DNA from: Naganishia liquefaciens
Lineage: Eukaryota; Basidiomycota; Tremellomycetes; Filobasidiales; Filobasidiaceae
Length of the DNA: 64,000 nt
Assembly (NCBI GenBank): GCA_013423385.1
Contig: BLZA01000005.1
Location: forward strand, 124,001 to 188,000
Reading direction: 5' to 3'
Below are positions 11,221-20,638 of this stretch, piece after piece. Within the stretch, counting starts at the first letter, position 1. Each line of letters opens with the position of its first letter. The notes under the pieces are model-generated. The model saw only the letters and a program-made list of their open reading frames with translations, had not been told where the DNA came from and made no database searches. The position numbers and the translations under genes were made by a program.

Positions 11221-11629
11221 TGCGAGTCAACACTGATGGAGGACGTGGATGCGCTATCTGCAAGGGGTTCTGCTGATCAGCTCTCCCAATTGATGCGGAT
11301 GCTTGATGCGCAAACTTACGATATGCGGGTTGGAACGCCTCCTTCGATTCTTGAGGATGATTCAGAGCAATAATGGTATCGGTTGTGTGTGCAAGAAGGC
11401 AAGAATCTGTCTGCAAGGCGCATAGTGGCGAAGATTGATGAGGTTGATCACCTGGTGTTTGGCGACCTTCTATCATCAAGGGGTCGTGTCTCAGAATTAG
11501 GTAAGCCGGTCGCGCTTTTTGATGTGCGAGGGCGTTGCTTAGGTCAGGATCGCTCCTGCATGAAGAGTCGTATAGCATCCTGTCGTCACTGCTGTCGATA
11601 TCATAGTTCAACACCCCAACACCAACAAG

Positions 11630-12368
11630 ATGAGGACATCGCGTACCTTGCTCAATACCCTCTCGGGCTTTGAAAGCGTCGCCGCTGCGGGATCCTCCAC
11701 TCCCGGAAAATTCCTGCCACCGGTATTCAACCGCATCGTGATCGACGCTGCCGTCTCCCAGCCATCTTCCACCCTCTCAGCACAACCTACATCCGAAGAT
11801 GCCTCAGCCGTCACCACCGTTCGCGCACCAAACCCTTTCATCGGACACAAGAACCCACAGACGGGTCGTCATGCTCCCGCACGCATCTCCCTTCGTTGTC
11901 AAGCAGACCTCGCCAAGGTCTATCCAAGCGACTACCTTCCGGCCGGTCCCAAGACTCAAAGGAACGCCTCAGCAAGTGAGGAAGCTACGGAGACGATACA
12001 ATATGAAGAAGATCGTCTGGCTGTCGAATGGGTCGGAACAGCGGGTCGTCAGATGAGTGCGCGTGCGCGACGTCGGTCCTCGGAGGAGTCGACAACGAAG
12101 GCGGACACGCCGATTACCTTGAGGTCGGGGCCGTATCAGGGAAGACAACATCAGCCAAAGTTGTTCAAGGGGCACAAGCATGACCGTCAGCGCATCGAGA
12201 GGAGGGAGGAGACTAAGTCTCGAATGGAGGGCATGGAGGGGAGGTTAGCGGATTGGCGAAAGGTGAGTGCTATCATTGCCCAAGAGGTGTTACGAACGAT
12301 TGACTTCCCGTGCTTTGCAGAGCAAGCTTGACGCAATCGCGACCGCAAAGCCGTCTCTGCCATTCTAG
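11630..12368 (+). CDS. MRPL25: mitochondrial large ribosomal subunit protein mL59 (MrpL25 family)
   Basis: Two exons (11630-12262, 12321-12368) in phase give 226 residues. The segment NPFIGHKNPQTGRHAPARISLR corresponds to the NPFLPNKHPVT...YSLRR region of yeast MrpL25. SDYLPAGPKT matches the acidic-FLPP segment, and LFKGHKHDRQ matches the GHKHE signature. The C-terminus ends in KPSLPF, as I recall from fungal homologues. The N-terminal 65 residues, rich in Ser/Thr/Pro with few acidic residues, are consistent with a mitochondrial presequence. The product is a mitochondria-specific protein of the 54S subunit. Confidence 0.85.
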
Positions 12369-13211
12369 GTTGTTGTAATACTATAGCGATCTGTCTGATA
12401 AAAGTCCTTATGCAGATCAAACCTGGTTTCGATGTCACAGCACGCTCTCGCTTGTTGCGACTGCTCATCATTGATCACCGAATCTGGCGTCCATGCGATG
12501 AATGTTCAGAACTCTTGGAAGCATTCCGAGAGGTCGATGCTATTTGTTAATGATGAGATACGTTATGCTAAGATACCGTGAATTCCGCTGATACAACAGG
12601 TCGCGTTGACCGAGATTCTGCGCGATGAGATACAGTGATTGTCGTGTCTGTGTCTTGCAGGAGACGCTCCGCTATACCGGAAGGCCTGCAAATTTTTCCT
12701 CTTCTAGAGGGTACTCTTCAGCGAGACATCACGGCAGGGGTGAGATGACCCACCTCTATGCGCGAAAATGGGACAGCATCAAAGCATCTGAAGCTGAGTT
12801 TCTGCCCTTGCGGGCACGCCGACGTTTCGCTCGCATGATAACTCCCACCTCTCCTGCCTCCGAATCTATAAGTCACCAAGTGACGGTATGAAGCGGTAAT
12901 CGAAGACTAGGTTGCCAAGTGAGATTAGAGCACGAACACCGTGATCGAACAATGAGCCCGTACGTTGGAAAAACTGCGGAAGCTGCCAAACGTTTGGACG
13001 TCCGTGGTCCACCCATGTAAAGTATATCGCCATTCCGGCGTATATCGGGGCTATAAGGTGACAAGAAGATGGCACGAAAGTGTAAGCGATAGGCACGTTG
13101 GCAGCGATATCCCTAAAGACGGACCGATGTATTTCATCCATATTAGTTCGACTGTGTAGTACCGCTGCAAGATGTTGATCGCCATTTTCCCATAACCTGA
13201 ACAATGTCAGA
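12369..13211. other. intergenic; one unsupported minus-strand ORF
   Basis: The convergent region between mL59 and a small membrane-protein gene. A minus-strand frame at 12866-13228 encodes about 120 codons with a hydrophobic patch, directly downstream of the next gene. It could be a missed exon or a separate small gene, but no consensus donor links it and no motif supports it. Confidence 0.4.
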
Positions 13212-13810
13212 TCAGCCTTGTTTGCCAATCATGGAAACCTCTTCAGAGAGCCACTGACGATGTCTGCCCCAACGAACAGTGGTATTCGGGTACGCAAATG
13301 CAAACAGGCGGAAGAGGGAGGTGAGGTGAGGGATATAGATCAATGCCAAAATGGCGGCTAACGCATAGAAAGGAGCATGAGTTGCCCGTAGCGACACGTT
13401 GCCTTGGGTCTTATGTACTCACGATGAAACATGAAGGCCGGGATGGTCCACGGGTATCCATATGCGCGAAAGGAGACGAATACGATCGCTGAGGCGTATC
13501 TCGATGATTCGAGCAGCATCCATAGGAAGCAAAGGATATCACTGGATCGAAAGACGTTCCGAACTGTAAGGCAGCATCCAGGAGCAAGCGCAAACGTCAG
13601 AGGGTAACGACCGCCACGGAAGACAAGTCACTTACGGAGCCACCGGTTTTCCAGCTGCCTCGAGAGGGATTCGCATGTCAGGCTTGCCAGGTATAGTGCA
13701 AAGAAGAACACAGACAGGAAAGCTGCTGGATGTATGTTGAGTAGTGGCAATAAGTCGTCAAACAAAGATTGCTGTAGATGTTGGGCCTGCGTGATCATTA
13801 ACTCGTTCAT
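13212..13810 (-). CDS. hypothetical small multi-pass membrane protein
   Basis: Three exons (13636-13810, 13423-13563, 13212-13357) with good GTAAG/GTGAG donors and TTACAG/GTTAG acceptors sum to exactly 153 codons plus stop, which supports the model. The predicted protein has three or four hydrophobic stretches (around AAFLSVFFFALYLASL, ILCFLWMLLESSRYASAIVF, and AILALIYIPHLTSLF) and a short polar tail. I do not recognise the family. The start was placed at MNELM; the same frame stays open upstream to about 14065, so a longer N-terminus is possible. A continuation into the frame at 12866-13228 is also possible. Confidence 0.5.
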
Positions 13811-14575
13811 GTCGAACCCTGGTTGATAGGGTAAATGTCGTCTGAGATTATGGGGTAACGAGCATGGCAGCACACTCGACCTGAGGAAGCGCTGTCTGCC
13901 CACAGACCTATTGAATGGGCGAAATGCTGGACTGCGCCGAGTGGTAGTTGAGAATTCAGGATCACAGATAGGGAGAGGAGGTGAGTGAAACGGTGAACAT
14001 GATGATCGACCCAATATCCGGGCGCGCCCAGAGAAGCTGTTGGGCTTTTGAATGCGATTTAGCACGATTTGATAAGCTTTATGACCAATCTAAGCCAAGT
14101 CGATTTGCTGTACAACTGCGAAGTATAATACGTTTATACAGTACCTCGTCCCATGTCCTCCCAAGTCGTGTACGGCCCACGACCAAGAAATCGTGTTATG
14201 ACAAGGTAGTGAGGCATAGTGTGTGCGACCTCAAGCGTTCTCCTTTCTCTGGGGTGCAATCCAACGATATCAAGCCGAACCAGCGCGTGAATGCAAATGT
14301 TTTGTCGAGCAGCAAGATCAGAGAAGCCCTCGAGAGCAGCTCGCAATCGGTTTGTGTTCAGTCGAGACTGATGCATCGGCCTCCTGCCCTGTCTGACGTG
14401 AGTGATCTAGACGAACCTCGCCTCTCATGCCGTAAGTATCCAGGACACAACAACGCGGAAGTCTTTCGCACAAGGAGCGGATGGTTTCTAAACGATACTG
14501 TCCTTGCACGGAACTGACGGAATACGCCTTTGGGCGGTGAAACGGGATAGCGAGCCGTCACCATGCCTGGAGCTC

Positions 14576-14893
14576 AGCAGGTTATCGATTGTACGATCCG
14601 TTACTAATCCCGTTCCGGCTGATATCACCTCCCTGAATGTGATTCGCCGGCCAACTTGCGGGGCCCTCTCTTTCTTGTCTGCCTCAGGCTGCATACGATC
14701 ACAAACCAAGTGGCGAATCTCACTCTGAGGGCACCCGCAACACCACAATGCGGAAGCCTTAGTACGAAACGCTGACGAGTTTCTTCACGCAACTTCGCCT
14801 GGGCTTTTTGGCCCACGTCTTTTGGCGTGGACACGAGACGGTCAGCCTGCGACATGCATTCTGCTTAGCATGTTATCGACCGTACGATTCGTT
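14576..14893 (+). repeat. imperfect 27-bp direct repeat pair
   Basis: The words at 14576-14602 and 14867-14893 agree at 23 of 27 positions (both contain GTTATCGA..GTACGAT.CGTT). They lie 291 bp apart in the same orientation. No target-site duplication or ORF links them. Confidence 0.4.
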
Positions 14894-16489
14894 TCCCTTC
14901 GTTATTCCAGCTATTGCGATACTTGTTAATCTCTTTTGATAGCCGACTGCTGAAACCCTCAACTTCTGTCCGGTATCCGGTCCCAGTCGATCACAACTAG
15001 ACTAGCGCTTTCCGTACTAGAGCTCATCCCACCCAAAGCACCGTTCAATGACTTCATGGCGCTTCAGTCGAGAGCCTAATCATTGTTGACAAGATGACAG
15101 ATGGGAGAGTTCTGCTCGATATGTGGCAGAAGGTGTTGCAATGTCTATGCGACATGCTTGCCTGGTGGGTATGATGTGAATCAAGAGTGGCAGTACGTGA
15201 AGAACGAAGACACTCTCCTCGGTGTGGGCGAGAGTGTAGTCAAGGCACGGAGCTCTCAGTCAAGACTTTCAGTGATACGGCAGGAATGTTTCGCCAAGTC
15301 CAACACGCTGGAAGCCTTACAAAGTCCTGGTCTCCTGGAGGATATCTTTCCGCTATTACGCTACGTCAAGGTCGATATGCTTGAAGCCTCAGGGTGTCAG
15401 GTGAAAAAGGTGAAGAGGCATCACATGAGTTCACTAAATAGCTTGAGACGACAAGCTGTGCCTGCGCTTTGACCAATTCCTCACCCGACAGGTGCATTCA
15501 TCATGCAGCGATAGATAACCATATTGATATACACTTCATGCCTCATTTCGCTTGACGGGATCTACGAGAGGCACGACTTGTCGGGATGCCAGTTCCATAA
15601 TCATAGGACTCGCTTAACAAATTTTCGGAATCGCCTAGTCCCTGTGTCAACTCGAGAAGGCTACAAGCAGACTGGAAAGATGGCATCTGCTGAAATTCCG
15701 TCTCACTTACTATGCCGCTCGCCGCGCCCGAAATCACCTTGTTTTTGCAGTCGTATATACCTTCCATCGTTTTCCTGGGGCATTATTTTGGAATGCAGCA
15801 GCTGGTGATCTGAAGTCTCATCCGACATACCCGTTACCATTCCCGATGTCACAGCGTTGCCTCTTCCGGTGAGATCACAGTCTTGGAACAAGACACAGCG
15901 AAAGGGGGAGGGAACATCTTGTGACCCAGTGACCAGAAGAAAGATGTTGCGCGAATAGCGCGACAGATTCCTTTTTGAACCTTGCTTTGAGCAGACCTCG
16001 ATGGTCTACCAGCAAATCAAGGGAAAGATCAGAACCAGAATGCAAAGACAAGTAGATTGACATACAAAATATCACGGGAAGCAGAATCTTCGTTTGGAAA
16101 GCTACGTTGCTCTGTACCTTTGAGGACAACTTGAACTGTCATTCATGATCTATAAATTTGGCCTTCTTGCCAAAAAAATATAAAGAGCCCTAAGCCTTTG
16201 TACTAGTTGGAGCTTACTTTGTCCACAGACCCAGGTTCGGTCCGGTAAGTGCTATGACCTTCCCCCATCGACTATTTTCAGCTTCAAACGTAGTGCTTCC
16301 CCAGTAGAGCTTACGAGCGCGCTTTCGTAAGCTCTGACAGGTTCGGACCGAAGGCAGGGACCATTACGCCGCGCCTGGAACTTCGGGAGTACTTTGACGC
16401 GCCTCGCTCAGGATAGGCTATCACCGCGTTTTCAGCTGGAAATCCCCTGGCCAAGGAGAAACCGCGTATCCATGAGCAATTAAAGCGGC

Positions 16490-16590
16490 CGATGTGTGGT
16501 TCGAACCCAGGGTCCGCCCGATCCCAAAGGAAAGTGGCTGTGAGAGGTTCCACACCGGTGCCAGTACTACCACTACGCTACGCCAACTTA
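16490..16590 (-). repeat. tRNA-like sequence with A and B boxes, probably degenerate
   Basis: On the minus strand TAGCGTAGTGG (plus 16570-16580) resembles a Pol III A box and GGGTTCGAACC (plus 16498-16508) a B box, at a spacing usual for tRNA genes. The acceptor stem and T stem cannot be paired properly, so this looks like a tRNA pseudogene or the head of a SINE-like sequence rather than a working tRNA. Confidence 0.35.
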
Positions 16591-17080
16591 GGGTGAGAGG
16601 ACTATAGCTGTGTTGCTTTTGATATCACGCTCACACATATCAGTTTAAGCGTTCGCGCGAATTGATCAATCGTTCTCGCACATTGTCGACCAAGTAGCCT
16701 TTCCGCCAGACTGCTCGCTGCCCCTGTTCTTCAAGCTCTAATGATTTTGCAGCTTGTGAGACCTGCTTTTGATCTGCTTCAGAAAGTGAAAGTAACTTGT
16801 ATCCCTCTCCTTGACAAGCTAGCTAATGCAGTTCCTCGACTTGAGTTGGTTGACTTGATTTGCTTCTTATCGCTTACTCCTTTCGACTAAGGTGAGTCGA
16901 CGGAGTGGAGTCAATGCTCCTCGGTACTCGGTATGATCTGCATTGACGAGCCTTCATACCAGACCTGGTGCCAGCATTTCTGACACCCCAAGAGTCGATA
17001 GCCCAAGTTGCATGAATCGGGTCTTGTCTATTTCCAGGGGTCTTCACGAAACCTTCTCTAGACCTTCCACGTGTCATCCT

Positions 17081-17111
17081 TCCTTTGTACCCTCCTTTGT
17101 ACCCTCCTTTG
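17081..17111 (+). repeat. 12-bp tandem repeat, about 2.6 copies
   Basis: The unit TCCTTTGTACCC occurs twice in perfect tandem (17081-17104), followed by a partial third copy. It lies about 200 bp upstream of the GNAT start, in a pyrimidine-rich leader. Confidence 0.7.
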
Positions 17112-17296
17112 AATTCCTTTCGCTCGTCATCGGGACTGATTTCCCAGCTGATTTCCCTCGACGGTGGAGAACTCGACAAAAGGCAGGGCAGGCGATCGCG
17201 CGGCGGCATATAAGCCAAAGCATGTCGGCGTTCCCCCCTTCCCACGATGATCTCTTGTCCCGTTGCGTTGTTTCTGCTTCTATTTTCGGGGTAGCC

Positions 17297-18126
17297 ATGC
17301 CCATCTTTTCCTCTGAGCTCAACATCCGACAAGCGAATCACAGTGACATGGATGATATCGGCATGCCACACGCATCAGCATTGTCCCGCCACCATATGTA
17401 TCAGAATCTTTTCAAAAACGTGGATCCTAACATTACACGACATTGGATTTGGAACGAGACAGCTTCAGGAGGGATGGACAAAGGTCATGACTGCGTGATT
17501 GTCCTGTAACGTGCGGATAACAAGGAGATTATCGGTGTGACCTGGCTTACCAAGTTCAGCCACGACAATCGACCCAAGTTACCAGAATACTCCCCCGATG
17601 GCTTCAACCATGTGGAAGACTTGAAGATGAACGTGCCCAGAACAGAATGGCAGAAGAAGCTTCTGGAAGAATACGGCGAATACACATGTGAGTGATACTA
17701 TCCGCATGCTAAAGACTAATTCACTCTGACTACCACATCTGCGCAGGGCTTACAGAGTTCGCCATTGCGCCGGCTCACCAGTCTCAAAGCCTCGGAAGAG
17801 TGCTCTTGCGGCATGTCATTGCGCTCGTCGAGAAAGATCGCCTAGATCTCGCTTTGACTGCCGTTGCTCGTGGGTTTTTCTAGTGCAGTGATCAGCACAG
17901 TAGGTCTGGCTGACTCTGCCCCGTGCTCATTTCGCGTAGACAAGGTCGGTTTCTACTCGGCTTGCGGGTTGGAACCCGTGGGAGAGCCACTCATGTATGG
18001 TCCCAATAAATCTTTGACGGGGGTAAGTGCTACCCTGTTGGCAAGTCGGTGAGACTTGATGATGGAATACGTCCATCACGACAGGTCGTCAAGATGCGTT
18101 GGCAATACTCCACCAGCAGATTTTAA
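17297..18126 (+). pseudogene. GNAT-family N-acetyltransferase with in-frame stop
   Basis: Four exons (17297-17687, 17747-17869, 17940-18022, 18085-18126) join perfectly in phase to 212 codons plus the final stop. The translation shows GNAT features: an N-terminal IRQANHSDM strand-helix, DNKEIIGVTWL, then LTEFAIAPAHQSQSLGRVLLRHVI, which corresponds to the acetyl-CoA-binding motif A (Q-x-x-G, with the second glycine replaced), and KVGFYSACGLEPVG as motif B. A TAA at 17507-17509 interrupts exon 1 at codon 71, upstream of the acetyl-CoA site. Everything after it is intact and correctly spliced. It is therefore either a very young pseudogene, a sequencing error, or a rare readthrough case. The acceptor substrate is unknown. 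Confidence 0.75.
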
Positions 18127-18291
18127 GTCTTGAGCGGTCGGGACTTAGCGAATGTATCTGAAACCTGCAACCCAGCTGTCGGTCAGAGTCTGACTGGATT
18201 GATAGGCTGTACATCCACGCTTATCTATATAGACATCTGCTCTCGGATTTCCGCTCAATCGCGCATATGTCATTTCGTCCGCATGCTGCAT

Positions 18292-19809
18292 CTACTCTGT
18301 CGCCGTAACAACAACTCGACTTTCACGGGTCTCGACCGTCACTTTCATACCATCAAATCCCGGTCGAAAGTGGAGCTGCTTCTCCTTGACTCCCTGGAAC
18401 AAGCCGTCACTGGCGAGGTGAGCAATCTCCCCATACAAGGCCTTTTCGATGAACGCTTCCTCCATGCCAACGGGCCTCACGCCCTGAGCTTCTTCTCCGA
18501 GGGCGACAATTTCACCATGACACAGCGTATGGTTCATGCCCATCGAGTAGACATGTTCCGCATCCAACTTGTTCACAGTCTCCACAAATCCTCGAAGGTC
18601 GAGGTGGGCGCGACCGATCATCACCATGTCTGCCAGGTCAACAAAGGCGAGCGGCAATTTTCGCTTGATCTGGTCCGGAGCGGGGCCAATGTCCATGGCC
18701 TCCAGCCCATAGTGGATGATGTTCCAAGCGCTCTCTGGGACATGATTCGTATCCGTCATCCAGAGTACTGTTTCCTCGATCACAAAGGCTAGACACATGT
18801 ATGGAACCTTGACCGATATTGTGCCTTGTGCGGGCTCGAGCGGCGTGCCGGGAGGGGAGGCGATGTTACCCTTGTTGGCGGTCACCGTCATCGGGATGGT
18901 GACGTTCGTCGTGCCGTGCTGGACTTCGAAGGGAACGAGGTCCTGAGGGCGCAACAATCAGTAGGCTCGCTCGTCATTCATCTCAATGCACCTACGATAC
19001 CAGCAATGTTGACCTTCTGATGCGCCGTGATGATTTTGAAGTCGATCGCGGGCCGTAAGCCAGTCCCGCTTCCGATACCCTGCTGAACGAGATATCTGTC
19101 AATTGAGGAGGGCCCCATCAAGGTGAGCACTCTGACATGTCCGCCTGTCAGAAAATCAACGCACGGAAATCGTTCGCTAAGAACAGAGAATGTTCTGAGG
19201 TCACAGTACACTGGCACCGAGTCTTGAATCCATTTTCGCCAGGTGAAGACCCGAAGATCATCGCAGCCAAACACAGCTGTCGGACAGCGGGAATCAGCAT
19301 GAAGTAGAGTATCGAAGCGGTGTACCGTACCGTCTGCATGGTCGTGCGTCAAGATGACGGCTGCAAAAGAACGTCGGTGAAATTGAACGCTATGCAAGGG
19401 AGACCAAGAGCTCACCATCAATCTTTCTGATTCCATTCGGCGGAAAATAATCCACGACAGCCCGATTGAACGTCTTTCCACAATCAATCAGGATGCAGCT
19501 CAAATTTGACGACTCATCAGCACGGAAGGCACCTCCCTGACCACTCCCACCTCGGACCGATACTCACCTCTGCCGTCCATCCGCCCACGTCTTCCTAACG
19601 ACCGCACTGATATTCCCCCTCCTATTCTTCACTCCTCCAGCCGCGACAGCATCTTTCCCCTGTCCGAAGACAGCGTCACAGCACCGACAAGCCGGATTGA
19701 CGGATTCGGCATCGCGGGTAAGGCATGCGAGGTTTGGGGTGGTGCAGGAGGGGCCGGAGCCGAGGATGATGATTTCGAGGGTATAGTCGGCGGTGGGTGT
19801 GGAGGACAT
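18292..19809 (-). CDS. metallo-beta-lactamase-fold hydrolase, PhnP-like (paralogue 2)
   Basis: Five exons (19568-19809, 19416-19498, 19331-19360, 18996-19276, 18292-18942) sum to 428 codons plus stop. The order of motifs matches paralogue 1: IIILGSGPSC, CRCCD, GGVKNRRGN, ILIDCGKTF, HDHADA in a 30-nt exon, and NHTLCHGE. Exons 2 and 3 have exactly the same lengths (83 and 30 nt) in both genes. The intron that paralogue 1 has after ERFP is absent here, and the frame reads straight through. This copy has an extra segment after VPFEVQHG (Thr/Pro/Gly-rich). Like its paralogue it is a predicted metal-dependent phosphoesterase of unknown substrate. Confidence 0.87.
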
Positions 19810-20638
19810 CTTGAAGTTGCTGATGGGTTGATGCTATTGAATGCTTGGTCGAAGATGGACAGCGATGGAGAGGTGATTGACCGTCCAGAATGTGTATTGA
19901 TATACGCTCGACTTACCTCGGCACGGTTAGCGAAAAAGGAGTCAAAAACCGTCATCCTTTACGCCAATCTCCTGCGATCCTTTCATATCGCTGACTACCC
20001 TGGGGAGTTCTTCGCATCAAGGGACCATCTGTTTCCTACCAGACACGCATCAGCGATGGCTCATCTCAGTCGAATCGATTGTACGGCGTTCTTGCCCACT
20101 TACCGGTGCATGCCCTCGAAAGGATCCATCACCTTATGTGTGCGAAAAATACAGATTGTTCGTTGAGTCGAAGGTGTTGCGGAGGATACAGTATCGAGAA
20201 GATTCTACAAGAATATCAAAGACTGCTTGGACGAGCTACCGAATGGCATACTCTGTGTTCATTACACTGACGCATTGTCCTTGAGCCCTTGTCGAAGCGG
20301 ATTGCCGCTGGAGAATCTTCTCCTGAGTCTTGCATGATTGGCACATGGGATGCAGGAGCCCTTATTCGAAGGCACTGGTGCAAGAAGAGTGCACAACCAG
20401 GACTATTCCTCACAGCAAGCTGTTTTGCTAGGAGCCATAATTGATGGAGTTCACAACCAACACTTGTTCCACTTGGCGAGCCGCGAATGTCTCACCCACC
20501 CGGCCGCCGCTCGCTTTGAATCCGCCATGACGTAACTTGACCCGCGCCGAGCATGATGCGCACGTCTCCTTCGACTACTTTATTCCGCTAGACTGAGCCA
20601 TTCCCCTTGCTACCTCCCCCTTCGAAGCCATCGCCATC
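19810..20638. other. divergent promoter region between MBL paralogue 2 and the Ist2-like gene
   Basis: About 830 bp between two divergent start codons. ORFs of 60-110 codons on the plus strand have no recognisable content. No TATA box or repeat stands out. Confidence 0.5.

Larger units (their letters stand above)
13811..17296. other. gene-poor 3.5 kb region
   Basis: Only scattered ORFs of 60-180 codons occur here, on both strands, without family motifs or coherent splice patterns; the longest are 13981-14517 (+) and 16874-17371 (-). It contains a pair of imperfect direct repeats (14576-14602 and 14867-14893), a tRNA-like A/B box pair near 16500-16580, and a short 12-bp tandem repeat at 17081. 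The 3' part is the promoter region of the GNAT gene. This is the longest stretch in the window without a supported gene and may hold old decayed sequence. Confidence 0.5.

Noticed and set aside
12866-13228. 120-codon minus-strand ORF with a hydrophobic patch, just downstream of the small membrane-protein gene
   Set aside because: Could be an extra exon, but no consensus donor joins it and the upstream model already closes in phase with a stop.
13981-14517. 178-codon plus-strand ORF
   Set aside because: No recognisable domain; composition looks random and it overlaps the 5' side of a spliced minus-strand gene.
16490-16590. Functional tRNA gene
   Set aside because: A and B boxes are present, but acceptor and T stems do not pair; kept only as a low-confidence tRNA-like repeat.
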